This document shows, one piece after another, positions 1 to 10,903 of a stretch of DNA of 64,000 nucleotides (position 1 is its first letter; each line of letters begins with the position of its first letter). This DNA is from Molanna angustata (taxonomy: Eukaryota > Arthropoda > Insecta > Trichoptera > Molannidae). The notes beneath the pieces are model-generated. The model worked only from the letters and a program-made list of their open reading frames with translations, was not told the origin of the DNA and did no database searches. A program made the translations under genes and the position numbers. Location: positions 6,849,052 to 6,913,051 of the forward strand of contig OY754973.1 in NCBI GenBank assembly GCA_963576475.1, in the 5' to 3' direction.

Positions 1-236
1 TTAATTTTACATGTTTTTAATTTTACATCTAATGAGTTTTAAGGCATTTTGTGTAGCACATATTTGATAATATAATGAATGCATTTAATTTTACATGTTT
101 TTAATTTTACATCTAATGAGTTTTAAGGCAATTTGTGTAGCACATATTTGATAATATAATGAATGCATTTAATTTTACATCCAATTAGTTTTAAGGCATT
201 TTGTGTAGCACATATTTGATAATATAATGAATGCAT
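1..236. repeat. 84-bp tandem repeat (about 2.8 units)
   Basis: The unit begins TTAATTTTACATG and recurs at 1, 85 and 169. The first two units are 84 bp; the third lacks an internal 16-bp piece. Each ends with the same GTGTAGCACATATTTG block and ...AATGAATGCAT. The array is cut by the window edge, so its true length is unknown. Confidence 0.9.
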
Positions 237-540
237 TTATGTTCGTTTAAAAAATGTTTCTATTCTTAACTTTCCTATCTATTTTTCATCTTGGGATTAT
301 TTATGTTAACGTAGCTATTGGATATAATGTATCAAAATGAAACCATTTGTACATTCTAGTACTTAATACATATTATATAAGATATAGGAACATGCTGGAA
401 ATCAGTAGTTGCTAAGGGCTTTTCTTTGAGTGATCTAATCAAATAACTCTTTCATGATTTAAACTAGTTGTTGTCATAAAATTGTTCAAGTATTTATTGG
501 GTTATTAGTAGGTAATTAGTTTGTTTTGATTATATTAAAG

Positions 541-1212
541 CGTGTTAAATAAAAATAGAGAGCGAATGGCTCGAGCAAGTCGACGAATATGTCTGTCTGG
601 GAAGCATGTTTCAACAAAATGGACGGATTGATAAGGAGATCAAAAGAGTTATGGTAGGAAACAGAGTGTATGGTAGGAATGGAGCACTTAGAATGATCGC
701 AACATATCAAAGGAAACCAAAGTTGCCATTCAGAACGCTATCGTAGTGCCAACTTTAACGTATACAAATGAAACCTGGATATGGAAAAAGTCGCACGAAA
801 TCAGAATAAATGCAGTTGAAATGAGAGCATTAAGAACAATTTTGAATAGGACGATATGACAGGGTTTAGTAATGAGGATATACGGAAAGAATGTAAGATG
901 GAGAAAGATGTCATTAATAGAATGAATGAACACATTGAAATGGTTTGGCCACATGGAAGAATGAATGAGGAACGCCTGACGAAGAAAATAAACATTGCGG
1001 ACAGGAATGGAATGAGAGTTTGGGGCCGCCCAAGGAAGGGATGGCACGACCATGTGAACGATATTCTGAAAGACGGAAATGTTCGTGAACAACAGACGGA
1101 CATGTATTAGACGATGCATGTATATTGACAAGGCGATGGATGCGTGCCAGGCTAGAAAAATGTGGCGTTCGATTCTCTCCCCGCGAGGGACATGGCGTGA
1201 TGTTATGTATGT
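541..1212 (+). pseudogene. RT1-family LINE, C-terminal ORF relic
   Basis: This is the decayed 3' end of a non-LTR retrotransposon of the RTE-like type. The clearest stretch, 856-1110, reads MNEERLTKK, then GRPRKGWHDHVNDILKDGN, the C-terminal signature shared by eight other copies here. Earlier parts (ETWIWKKSHEIRINAVEM near 770-830) lie in other frames, so several frameshifts are present. The 3' end near 1195 keeps GGCGTGATG-TTATGTATGT, the family terminus. No reverse transcriptase core remains. It is not expected to make protein. Confidence 0.8.
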
Positions 1213-2415
1213 ATTGAATAATAATTTATGAATCTTACTATTCACGTACTTTCATTAATTTCTCAATGAGTCTCGTGTATAATGTGCATACTATGAGTTT
1301 CGTCGTGATGTTTTTGAGTGCATGACTATTTCATTATACCAAGTAAAGAGTGAAAACTGAGGTATATTTAAATCGAAAGAAACAGTGTTGTAGGTATTTA
1401 AAAATAATAAGAACATCTTGTATCATGTCTGATACGTAACTCTATGTAAATATAATGAACATTTCTTTACATGAAGGTTTATGAACGATGCAGTTAAAAC
1501 AGAACCGTTTTGAAGAAAACATCCTATTGTATAAATACGATGTAATTGAACATTGTACTGTTATATAAATGTCTATATTTGTCGTTCTCATTTATCTCCT
1601 CGCAGCTCGTAGAACCTTTTACGATTTTCAACATTAAGTACTAAGTTATTATTGAATTATATTTTCTTTGATCGAAAGGTTGGAACAAATTAATACGGTT
1701 ATTGTACGGTTAATTAATTGCTTGAGGTGAGAACTTCTAAGAGTTTCGAGCACCCACATACAATTAGTAATATAGGTATGTACTTAGTTATTAATTGATT
1801 ATAGTGGGTGATGTAACCGATTGAACTTGTTTTGAGACGACAACCCTTAATACAAAACAAATCTATACATTATTGTGCTAGCGGAAATCTTATGTAATAG
1901 ATTTATATTTGTGATATTTAAAATCAATTATTTTTGACCTTAAAATTAATTTGAAAATTTGAGGAATCATTTCCTTTCACTTAAATTTGTCTTCTTATCA
2001 CATACTTGTCCCCTTCTCTTCTCTCTCGTCCTTTTTTGTATTGTTATTTATGTTTCTATTATTTTATTAACATAAATTGTTACATTATCATAATCACAAT
2101 TAACCTCACTAAATCGATATGGTAGTTTGTATGATTGTGCACATATAGTCTCAGATTTGACCACTTGAATGTGTGGCGGCTGAAATCATCCTGTTGGTTG
2201 CTCTATCAAGTCGTCCATGTGACAACCGTTGTCCAATTCTGAGTAAGACAACGGTTGATCGTTTTCCTGCATATTGTGTACAAAATATTTACAATAAATA
2301 AATAAATAAAATACTTTAGAATGTTGAAGTAATGATTTCTACTTATGCGCCGTTTACATTGTACGCATAACATTATAAATATTTCAACAGCATACGGAAA
2401 AATAATTATCTCTAA
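1213..2415. other. AT-rich sequence without a recognised gene
   Basis: No coding signal was seen. A fragment at about 1255-1325 matches the palindrome family D described at 49.5-50 kb (shared words TTTCTCAA, TGCATACTATGAGTTTCGTC). The rest is unassigned. Confidence 0.5.
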
Positions 2416-2947
2416 AGCAGCCCATTTACGATCGTGTCATTCGGCGTCGCTCCATATGGACCGGCTCCATTTGGAGCATTGTAAAATTTTCATCACACTC
2501 ACGGGCGCGCCATCGAGCCATCAAAATTAGTATACACAAGCTGTCGGCGCTTTCGCGTTAATAATTTATATTTTTTTGAAATTTTCAAGTAAAAATGAGT
2601 TATAATTCTGATGATGAGTTTTATACAACTGCTATAGCGGTTTGTTTATATATAAAAAGAAAAAAAAACAAAGAAAATGTTGTATTTTCGCATTGATGAG
2701 AGTGTCAAACAGTTAGGCGCAACGAGATGGCGCAATGTACCGCTGTTTGTCACACTCACGAGCATGCCGTACCGACAAGATGCGCCGCGCTGTTTACGAT
2801 TGTCGCGGCACTATGGAGTATTGATCGTCGGGAATTTCATTTTGGTGTGTCAGGCCAATTGGGCTGCGAGGGTTTTGACATTCACGAGCGCATTTTGGAG
2901 TGATAGCAAGCCATTTGGAAGGATGGCACGATCGTGAATGGGGGCCT
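2416..2947 (+). mobile_element. Small Harbinger-like DNA element (non-autonomous)
   Basis: The ends form inverted repeats: CCCATTTACGATCGTGTCAT at 2421-2440 pairs with the complement of ATGGCACGATCGTGAATGGG (18 of 20 match). Flanks are TAA on the left and TCA on the right, which would be one mutated TWA target duplication. The element contains a short ORF like the start of a PIF/Harbinger transposase (2595-2696), so it is probably a deletion derivative. The exact outer boundary is inferred. Confidence 0.6.
2595..2696 (+). pseudogene. Truncated PIF/Harbinger-type transposase N-terminus
   Basis: ATG at 2595 opens a 33-codon frame starting MSYNSDDEF and running into a short basic stretch KRKKNK before a TGA. 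Acidic start (S-DDE), a small hydrophobic run, then RKKK is the usual layout of the first 30-40 residues of insect Harbinger transposases. The catalytic DDE core and the MADF partner gene are absent. The fragment sits inside a 532-bp element with inverted ends, which supports the reading. It is too short to be functional. Confidence 0.45.
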
Positions 2948-3005
2948 TCATTTATTACTTCCACATAATGATTTAATGTGACGTCGATAAAACTTAAAGT
3001 TTATC

Positions 3006-3206
3006 GACCGCCGTGGCACAGTTGGTATGCCGTTTGGCTTCTGTGCGGGCGTCCCGGGTTCGATCCCTAGCAGAGGATCAAATTAATTCAAATTCATTTC
3101 TCACGCAAACGTTGCTTCTACGGGATGGAAGAAATTGCCATATGGCAATAAACTCGCCACTTGCGCAGGGTACAAGGATGTGTTTATTATTATCATTATT
3201 AATGTT
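3006..3206 (+). mobile_element. tRNA-headed SINE (type 1)
   Basis: The head carries a pol III A box (TGGCACAGTTGG, 3013-3024) and B box (GGTTCGATCCC, 3057-3067). A body follows with a TTGCCATATGGCAA stem and an ACTCGCCAC box, and the tail is TTATTATTATCATTATT. The acceptor stem does not pair, so it is not a tRNA gene. The body resembles LINE tails elsewhere in the window (3.8, 16.4, 17.7, 34.8 kb), so a partner LINE may mobilise it. Confidence 0.8.
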
Positions 3207-3430
3207 TGGTTTGTACTGAGAATATATTATTTCATAGCCGGAACACTTTCTAACGAAACTCATAGTATGATTTTTCTACATGATACCTGGTGAAAAAATA
3301 ACTTAAAACAATTAATTGAGATATAAGCATTAAAATTCATTCACTCTACTTTCCCATTATATAAATACTGAAGAGTAAAATAGCATCAGTGAACATTTAT
3401 TTAATTCGATAATGGTATGTTATACATATA

Positions 3431-3788
3431 ATATGTCTGTTTATAGTCGTTTGTGTGATTTATCAAATTTGAATAAATATGGCATATTATAAAACTGGTG
3501 AGATTATTAAAATAATTAAATAATCATTGAATTCATATAATAATAATAAATTTGGATAATTTATATAGCGCCGTTTTTTGTGAATATCTCACCTCAAGGG
3601 CGCTGGAAGGATATAATATGTCTGTTTATAGTCGTTTGTGTGATTTATCAAATTTGAATAAATATGGCATATTATAAAACTGGTGAGACTATTAAAATAA
3701 TTAAATAATCATTGAATTCATATAATAATAATAAATTTGGATAATTTATATAGCGCCGTTTTTTGTGAATATCTCACCTCAAGGGCGC
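3431..3788. repeat. 185-bp tandem duplication containing a LINE tail
   Basis: The segment 3431-3603 recurs at 3616-3788 with an offset of 185 bp and apparently one or two mismatches (for example GAGATTATT against GAGACTATT). Each unit ends in a 60-bp block (3541-3603 and its copy) that matches, on the minus strand, the 3' end of the (TTA)n LINE at 8128-8200. A very short LINE insertion was therefore probably duplicated along with its flank. Confidence 0.9.
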
Positions 3789-3814
3789 ATATATATGAAA
3801 GAAATTGGTTACTG

Positions 3815-3920
3815 GTTAGTTGGAAGAAATCGTCTATTGGCAATAAGCCCGCCAGTGTGCATTATATTTGTTTATATCATGTAAGTACAAAAAGTTAAAT
3901 AAATAAATAAAATAAATATA
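3815..3920 (+). mobile_element. LINE/SINE 3' tail fragment
   Basis: Contains TTGGAAGAAATCG-TCTATTGGCAATAAGCCCGCC followed by a tail of AAATAAATAAATAAAATAAATA. The same tail block is seen in the SINE at 3.0 kb and, inverted, at 16.4 kb. Only the 3' part is present. Confidence 0.65.
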
Positions 3921-4170
3921 TTTTAGGTTTGCCCTTAATAGTATCGTGTATGAGAGTACAGAGCGATTATCTGTTGTCATGTGAACACTATTAGCTCGAA
4001 GAGTTGTGCTGTATGAACCCAGCATCAGTGTATAATATTTATGTAGTATACCGATATAACCACATACTATTACGACTGTTTCGTAATACACACAATGTGT
4101 TCACACGTAGCAACGGTATCACAAAGATAACACTATATTATAACACTTTTATTGTTATATAATTCACATA

Positions 4171-4882
4171 CTAGACCTTAGAATACACCACAGCTCATTT
4201 TTACCAAGATCGGATGAGCTCTCCGAGTTGACATCATAAGCGAAAATTTTCAACAGTTAAAATAAAAAGTAGCATTAATACAGTAGGTATAATACATCTA
4301 TGTAAATAATATATGGATTATTAATTTATTTGAAAAATTTTATCAAATGCGGATACATAAAAAACTTATTCCTAACCTCAAATGATAAAGGTGTTGATAG
4401 CATATTTCCTGCAACCAATTTGCAATCAATTTATAAAGCGAATCGCGTGAGCGAGTTATTATTAAAGACTAACTGAACTTAACCAAAAAAAATAAATAAC
4501 GGGAACGGAAATTTCCGTACACATCATAACATTTTTTCGCTGTCGTATTTTATTGCATCCCATATAATTTTCGGTTAGGTTTAGTTGGTCTCTAATGATA
4601 ATAGCGAATCGCGTGAGCGAGTTGCTTTATAAATTTATCGGGAATTGGTTGCTGCAGGAAAAATGTTATCAACACCTTTGTCATTTGAGGTTAGGAATCA
4701 GTTTGTTATGTATTTGCATTTTTATATTTTTCATTTTATATTTCTCAAAATATTATTTACGTAGTTGTATGATTTATAACACTATTTATTTTTTTTTTTT
4801 ATTTTGAAAATCGAATTTACTGTTAACTTTGACAGTTCTTCCGACCTTGGTAAAAATAACTGTGGTGTATTCTAAGGTTTAG
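4171..4882. mobile_element. 712-bp foldback element with 11-bp target duplication
   Basis: The two halves are inverted copies of each other. The outer ends pair from CTAGACCTTAGAATACACCA (4171) to TGGTGTATTCTAAGGTTTAG (ending 4882), and inner pairs include CGAATCGCGTGAGCGAGTT at about 4440 and 4604. The element is bounded by TAATTCACATA at 4160-4170 and 4883-4893, an 11-bp direct repeat. Long inverted ends with 9-11 bp duplications are typical of Mutator-like elements, so a MULE relative is the best guess. No transposase is inside. Confidence 0.85.
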
Positions 4883-4893
4883 TAATTCACATA

Positions 4894-5817
4894 ACACCGT
4901 ATTGATAACTCTCATCAGCAAGACACTATCTATGGAGAGAATTTTCGTCGCAGAGGGGGGCGGGGCGGTTTGCACATATACCAACTAAGCGAAGAAACTC
5001 AAATATGCGCTCTACGCACTCCACGTGACATTCTCGAGTTATTTGCCGCTAACGGTACCTAATATCAAGAAAAAATACCCACTAGTTGTAAGTGCCGAGT
5101 AGCTTTCAAACGTTATATCAGACTTACCAGCGTAGAGCGTGCCATGGTTTTGAGTATAAGGCTATTATTACCAAGCATTCATTTGAAAATAACAAAATGT
5201 AAAACAGTTTGTTAGTAGTTTTATAGCTTTTGGTTATCTTGATGGGACTAATTTTACTGTAGTCTGTTATTATTACGGATATTTATACAATCAATGTTGA
5301 ACCACGACTCGGCGTGTCTAACTTACTCATACCTTCACAGAAATGTTCCTTTTTTTGATCTACTGACATTCCTTAAATGTGGATAAAAACAAATTATCGA
5401 CGCATTCATGCTATTTGATTTTTAGATTAAATTATTTATCATGATAGAGTAGGTACGAAACACAGAGATCTGAAGGCTGTGCAAAGTTGAGGATATCGTA
5501 AGATGGCGTCGACAGAGAAAAAGGCTCTGGAACTAACACGTGTTGAGAATGGTAAATTCAAGAACTTTTAAGGTCGCCAGGGTTCATTTATTTATTAAAG
5601 AAACATATAGTTGTGTACATACATTGTTATAGTACAAAAAAATCAAGTAATCCAGCTAAGTGTCCATAAATGGTTAACAATTAGTTACTTAATACCAAAA
5701 TATTAGTTATAACAAAAGAGAGAATAAACAAGAATAAATTCACTCATCTCAAAAAAAAAAATCTTTTATAAGTTGCAAGATTGTTATTATGAATGTCGAT
5801 TGTAGATTTATAGATAT
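4894..5817. other. Unassigned sequence
   Basis: No convincing reading frame. A short GC-richer patch lies near 4950-5150. From about 5580 to 5810 the sequence is A-rich and may be an unrecognised element tail (AAAAAAAAAAA at about 5752-5762). Confidence 0.4.
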
Positions 5818-7457
5818 AACTAGTTGCAGGTAATACATAAGATCCAACTGTCGATGGCGATATTATGCATAATTGAAGAATACGTACCAAACTATTAACA
5901 CTTAAAACACAAATTAATAAATATTTTAAGTTGTATCATGTAAAAAATTGAGCGTACTATATAGAGCGCGCAGATATTTTACTAAGACCCAGATCTGTAT
6001 ACTCTACAAAGCGCAAATACGTCCAATTATTGAATATGGTTGTCACCTCTGGAGTGGCGCCCCCCAATACCTACTGAATACCCTCGACGCTGTCCAAAGG
6101 CGTGCTATACGTCTGATTGATGATCCATCACTGACTGATGGATTGCAATCACTAGAACACAGACGCAGAGTCGGTATTTTAAGTTTATTCTATAGATACT
6201 ACCACGGGAATTGCTCAGAAGAACTTGCATCTTTGGTCCCTCCTCCACCCACTCGCAACAGAGTCACTCGCTTCACTCAATCGCAGCATCCATTCACAGT
6301 GGACCTTCAACATATACGAACAAGTCGCTTCTCAAACTCCTTTATTAATACAGCAGCCCGACTGTGGAACGATCTTCCGAATTGTGTGTTTCCATCTTCG
6401 TACAACCCGGGTCTTTTTAAAATCCGAATTAATAAACTCTTTTCTAGATTGCAAACCCCTCCCAACGCTACGTAGTGCGCTTCTTCGGAAGAGTAAAATG
6501 GACCCAAATCCTAATAGCTGGCGTCCCCTACGTAGACATGTTAAAAAAAAAAAAAACAGCATGATACCCAGAATATGTAAACAGCATGATGTATGTTTGT
6601 AGATTAAGTAGGTATCAAACTATTGAGTGAGATATTGTGTAGTGTTTACTGCCTTCAAATTGTATGATACGATGTCATCACTAAATTCAATTTTTATAAA
6701 AATTGTAAAAAAAATCGGAGATGTACCTATTGCTATAATTGTATATTTTTTATACCAAATTAAATTATCTAGTTGGGGTGTTTCGGCTTTTTGCGATATT
6801 TTAAAAAACTTTGGAAATATAGGCAGTTAAACACAAATTTATTATAAAAAATGTTTTTCTGAATAAAAAATGTTTGAGAAACTCTGGAACATTTTTGAAA
6901 AAAATAAATTTGAAATTTTATATTTGTCTATATTTATACCGATTTTCAGCGTTCTAGCTTTTATGGTTTCTGAGATATATGGAAAAATAAAATAATAATT
7001 TAAAAGTTGATAACCCTTAACTGAAACAAAAATTCGAAATTACCAGTATAAAAGTTTTGTAGGCCTATAACTATTTGTATATTCTGAAATTTTAGGCTCT
7101 GTAAATTGAGCGGATCAAAAGTTAATAAGGGGGGGAAGGACACATACACGCACAGACACACATTAAATGTTCTACTCCGAATTCTGAGTAAATCCATATA
7201 ATATGTAACATATATGCTACGAAGCCTTTAAGTTGGTGTTTTTTGACATCAAAGTTGGAAAAACCGTGAAAAATATAGACCCTACATACAAATCACGATT
7301 ATCCTGGCTTGATTCTTTGTCGATATGTTAAGAGAACAAAGTTCTCTTGAACAAATAGACAGTTGGATTATACAACAAATAGACAGTTGGATTATACAAG
7401 TTGGATATGTTAAGAGAACAAAGTTCTCTTGAACAAATAGACAGTTGGATTATACAA
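5818..7457 (+). repeat. Repeat A, copy 1 (split by a LINE)
   Basis: This copy of a roughly 1-kb family starts ACTAGTTGC...GATCCAACTGTCGAT, carries a GT/CA-rich patch near 7140 and ends at a hairpin AGAGAACAAAGTTCTCT followed by GACAGTTGGAT. The start word ATCCAACTGTCGAT is the inverse of the end word ATCGACAGTTGGAT. The terminal hairpin unit is reiterated (7325-7457). The LINE at 5942-6556 interrupts it, and some repeat sequence is missing at the junction. No ORF is convincing. It may be a Helentron-associated non-autonomous element. Confidence 0.75.
5942..6556 (+). pseudogene. 5'-truncated LINE copy, C-terminal ORF2
   Basis: This is the last 600 bp of the same LINE whose long copy lies on the minus strand at 13.1-16.3 kb. 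The frame 5948-6475 gives about 175 residues that differ from the long copy at only three positions noticed by eye (Cys for Ser twice, Phe for Ile once). It includes the post-reverse-transcriptase region (QIRPIIEYG, RLWNDLPN). It ends in ACATGTT followed by 14 A. No start codon, endonuclease or polymerase core is present, so it is a dead-on-arrival insertion. It landed inside repeat A. Confidence 0.92.
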
Positions 7458-8127
7458 TTCACAACCACGTCTGACAAAAGAGTTTTGCGCATAATTAGTT
7501 TTACTCATAGGAATTGAAAATAATTCATTCGATTCGAAGGCATTTTTCTCCAGCAGATGTGCGGAATCCACTATGCAGTTCAATATTTTAAATAAAAATA
7601 TCAAATCGGACAGTGTTCACGTACCCCACAAAAGTCTCCAGGACGTCTTTCTAAGGGATGTAAGGAGAAGTTGACGCAGAATTTCAACAGGCCTATAGAG
7701 ACAGAAGTAAAAGAAGGTATTCAAAAAATTTGCATAAAAAATCACATTAATCAGTTATCTGCATACTGTAATAAAATTAACAAATTGATATCCTTTTAAT
7801 GAAACATTCAAATAATTTGAAATAATGAGTAACATTTTTTTTCAAAAGGAACTGATAACTCTATTTTTGTAATATTGGTCCAATTTAAATATCGGTATAT
7901 ATCGAGATGCGCATGCGTCCGTATGATGTGTTTTATTGTATGTTATGGAAGTGAAAGTAGCGGCTTCATATCGTGACCCTGATGGAGGTCGACCGCTTTA
8001 CTCGGTTTCTTCGTACCGGAATGTAGGAAACAAATTATTCATCTTGAAAATATAGGTACACGTTTTGTAAAAAAAGTAATAATCGATTTAAGTATGCATT
8101 TTTATTTTCATGGAAGGGTTAGCCTTA
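7458..8127. other. Unassigned sequence
   Basis: No supported gene. Several short frames exist on both strands but none has recognisable motifs. A CpG-containing patch (GAGATGCGCATGCGTCCG) lies at about 7904-7921. Confidence 0.4.
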
Positions 8128-9345
8128 TAATAATAATAATAATAAATTAGGATAATTTGTATAGCGCCGTTTTTGTGAAATATCTCACCTCAAGGGCGCT
8201 GAAAGTTGATTACGTTGTATCATTTTGGCTCTGGTAAGATTTGCGATAAAGGTGCGTTTTGAGTTTTTTTCTGAAGATGGGAGCTTATTCCTTGCATTTG
8301 GTTCTGCTACAGCAAACGCACGATCACCGAAATTAGTTGTGTGCACCCTGTTTATTTCATCTAATTTCCCAACCATAGATGAAGAAGCAGAACGAAGTGA
8401 TGATTGTCTGACATTTATTGAAAGCGGAATGCACAGTTCGGAGAGGTAAGTAGGAGCCATACCACGAAGTGCTTTAAAGATCATGAGATAAAGCTTATAT
8501 TCTATTCTTTCGGGGACTTTAAGCCAATGTAGATTGCGAAGATGGTGAGAGATGTGAGAAAATTTGGAGGCTCCAGTGATGAGCCTAGCTGCAGCATTGA
8601 AAACTGACTAAATTTGATTCATTTCTTTCTTTGGTAAATTCGCATATATACCGTTACAATAATCCAAACGGGAGACAACAAAGGCGTTTACCAAAGATTT
8701 CATGGCTTCAATTGGGATACTCCTTCGGATTGACTTTAAACGTCTTAGTTGAAAGAAAGCAGAATAAGTAACTGCGTTAATTTGGTTTGAAAAGCTTAGA
8801 TTAGAATCTATTTTGTCTCCAAGAAGTTTAACACAGGATTTGGGATGAGTATCTGAATTTTCGAAAGTAAGTGGGGAAGTGTCTATTAAATGGCTTCGTT
8901 TGCGCGTTGCTGTCCAGAGTAGTTCTGTCTTTGTTGGGTTTAGCTTAAGTTTGTTTGCTGACATCCAAACACCGATATCTTAGATACATTTACGAATTAT
9001 GGTTTTAAGATGGTGAGCATTTTCTGGTGTGCAATAAAAGTAAAGCTGCCAATCGTCCGCATAACAGTCTGCGAGTAGTCCGTAGGAATCAATGATTGAA
9101 AATATGTCTTTTGTGTATAAGATAAATAGTAACGGACCTAGCACAGAACCCCGGGGAACTCCGAATTTTACAGAAGCGGGAGATGATTTTAGGTTATTGA
9201 ATTTGATAGTTTGGTGCCGTCCTGTGAGATAAGATTGAAACCATTTATATGTGTTTTCTCGCATACCGTAAGTTAATTTGAGTCTTTCAGTGAGAATAGA
9301 GAGAATTAATAAACAATAACTAAAAACAATGGAATTAATGTTCAA
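8128..9345 (-). pseudogene. Decayed (TTA)n-tailed LINE, reverse transcriptase to 3' end
   Basis: Reading leftward, 9345-8980 holds reverse transcriptase motifs GVPRGSVLGPLLFILY and CYADD (normal pattern GVPQGS and YADD). 8964-8608 continues with MSANKLKLNPTKTELLW and SRLDYCNG. 8484-8185 has the C-terminal FGDRAFAVAEPNARNKLP, where an intact element would read more like W-N-LP. Frame changes and stops separate these parts. The 3' end is AGCGCC...GCGCTATACAAATTATCC followed by (TTA)n at about 8128-8148, a tail style of CR1/L2-group LINEs. The 5' half is missing. Confidence 0.85.
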
Positions 9346-9659
9346 AGAAAATCGTCGACATTACCATTTCTCGTTTGGTTTTTGATACTGAAAATGATTT
9401 ATAAACACCTGTGTTATTGTTCTATTATCGCAGTCTTCAATTGGTTCAGTATCACGTTGAATGTAATATGTTATTATCGAAAAATATTTACTTTGTTAAC
9501 AACAATACGTAAATGTATCATACATTGTGTTGTCTAACACATTTCTAAGGTATCTCTGACAGGTGTGTGACAGTCGAATTAATTTACTGTGCTCTTTGAA
9601 AAATCGAACTAGATTTATAGAGCATTCCACAAATACATCATGTAGGTATTTAGGGGGGG

Positions 9660-10314
9660 ACTGCTGCCAACGTACCTATTTTTCAATTTGATATACCATC
9701 ATTATTTCTTATCAAATCGTTTTGAAAAAAATAATTTAGATAGTTTGGATATTAATAAATAAAAATATATATTTACTTTTTAATAATGTTCTGTATAAAT
9801 TATTGTAGAAAAATAATGGCATATCCCGATTTTCAACGTTTATCTTATATTTTTAATAAAATATAAGGCGTAGTTCAGCATATTTTTTTTAAATAAAAGA
9901 AGTTAAAAATATCTAGAAAAATATGATGTGACGTTACATTAATGCTTCAGGCTAAGTAAATAAAAAAATATTTATTTTCCATTAAAAGTTTTAATAAAAG
10001 TTTTTAGTGGTTTATTAACTTAACCTGATGAATTAATGCAAGGTTTCATCGTATTTTTCCAGATATTTTGATCTTCTTTAAAAATATAATGCTCTACACC
10101 TTATAGTTTTTTAGAAATTTAAGATAAATGTCAAAAATCGGGGTATGCATATTATTTTCCTACAAGAATATAATATACAGATATACATAATTAAAAAGTT
10201 AAGGTATATTTTTCTTTATTAATATCCAAACTAACTAGGTTATTTTTTTCAAAATGATTCGTTTTATAGTAATGATGCAAATTCAAATTGAAAAATAGGT
10301 ACGTTGGCAGCAGT
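9660..10314. mobile_element. 655-bp long inverted-repeat element
   Basis: The outermost 32 bp are a perfect inverted repeat (ACTGCTGCCAACGTACC at 9660 and its complement ending 10314). Internal blocks also pair, for example TATCCCGATTTTCA near 9824 with TCAAAAATCGGGGTA near 10131, so nearly the whole element can fold back. No coding capacity. No clear target duplication was found, so the superfamily is open. Confidence 0.8.
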
Positions 10315-10432
10315 CACCTCTGATAAAAACTTAAATCCTCTGGTAAAAACAAAAGTATAGCTGTATATTCTATACTTTCAATTCTAGCTGAAACTCTTAA
10401 CTAATTTCAATTATAAAAACGTACTTGCCGTC

Positions 10433-10562
10433 ACGCCACGTTCCTAACACGGCAGTCAGGAAGAGCCGAACGCCACATTTTATTTATATTGACAAGCATC
10501 TACCTCTTCGTCTCTATTGAGACATCGTCTTATACATATCCGTCTATTAAATTATTAAAATG
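10433..10562 (-). pseudogene. RT1-family LINE, 3' terminal fragment
   Basis: On the minus strand the sequence runs ...AGACGATGTCTCAATAGAGACGAAGAG... to AATGTGGCGTTCGGCTCTTCC and GGCGTGACGGCAAG, matching the last 40 codons and terminus of the RT1 family. It is short and frame-damaged. Confidence 0.65.
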
Positions 10563-10903
10563 TTTTCGTATTTTAGTATATCGTTCTCTTCATTCATTAT
10601 TTCATTGAATTCATGACATATTTCTTTATCTTTACATTCTTTCCCAGTGACTTCATTTCTTTCCCTGTCATACTTGTTACACTTTTTTCTTAATGATCTC
10701 AATTTTTTTCTCTGCTTTCGCACGTATTTTGCCGTAGTTTCAATAATAATAGCCAACATTGATATCATCGAAGGAGGGACCTCTGGATATTCTTCCATCA
10801 GTGCTTCGCATAACCATGATTTTCTTGGGGTTATCATATCAGAAGCCTTTTTGACGATGTGAACAAATATAGAAATATGCGCTGCCACGAACCATGAATC
10901 CAA
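10547..10903 (-). CDS. Unidentified Lys/Glu-rich reading frame
   Basis: A 118-residue frame on the minus strand that I do not recognise. The first 50 residues are mixed (ITPRKSWLCEALMEEYPE). Residues 60-118 are highly charged and could form a coiled coil (VRKQRKKLRSLRKKCNKYDR). There is no signal peptide or catalytic motif. It overlaps slightly with an RT1 scrap on the same strand. It may be a fragment of a mobile-element protein, a host exon or chance; its composition argues mildly for past coding use. Confidence 0.25.
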   Translation of the reverse strand: MDSWFVAAHISIFVHIVKKASDMITPRKSWLCEALMEEYPEVPPSMISMLAIIIETTAKYVRKQRKKLRSLRKKCNKYDRERNEVTGKECKDKEICHEFNEIMNEENDILKYENILII

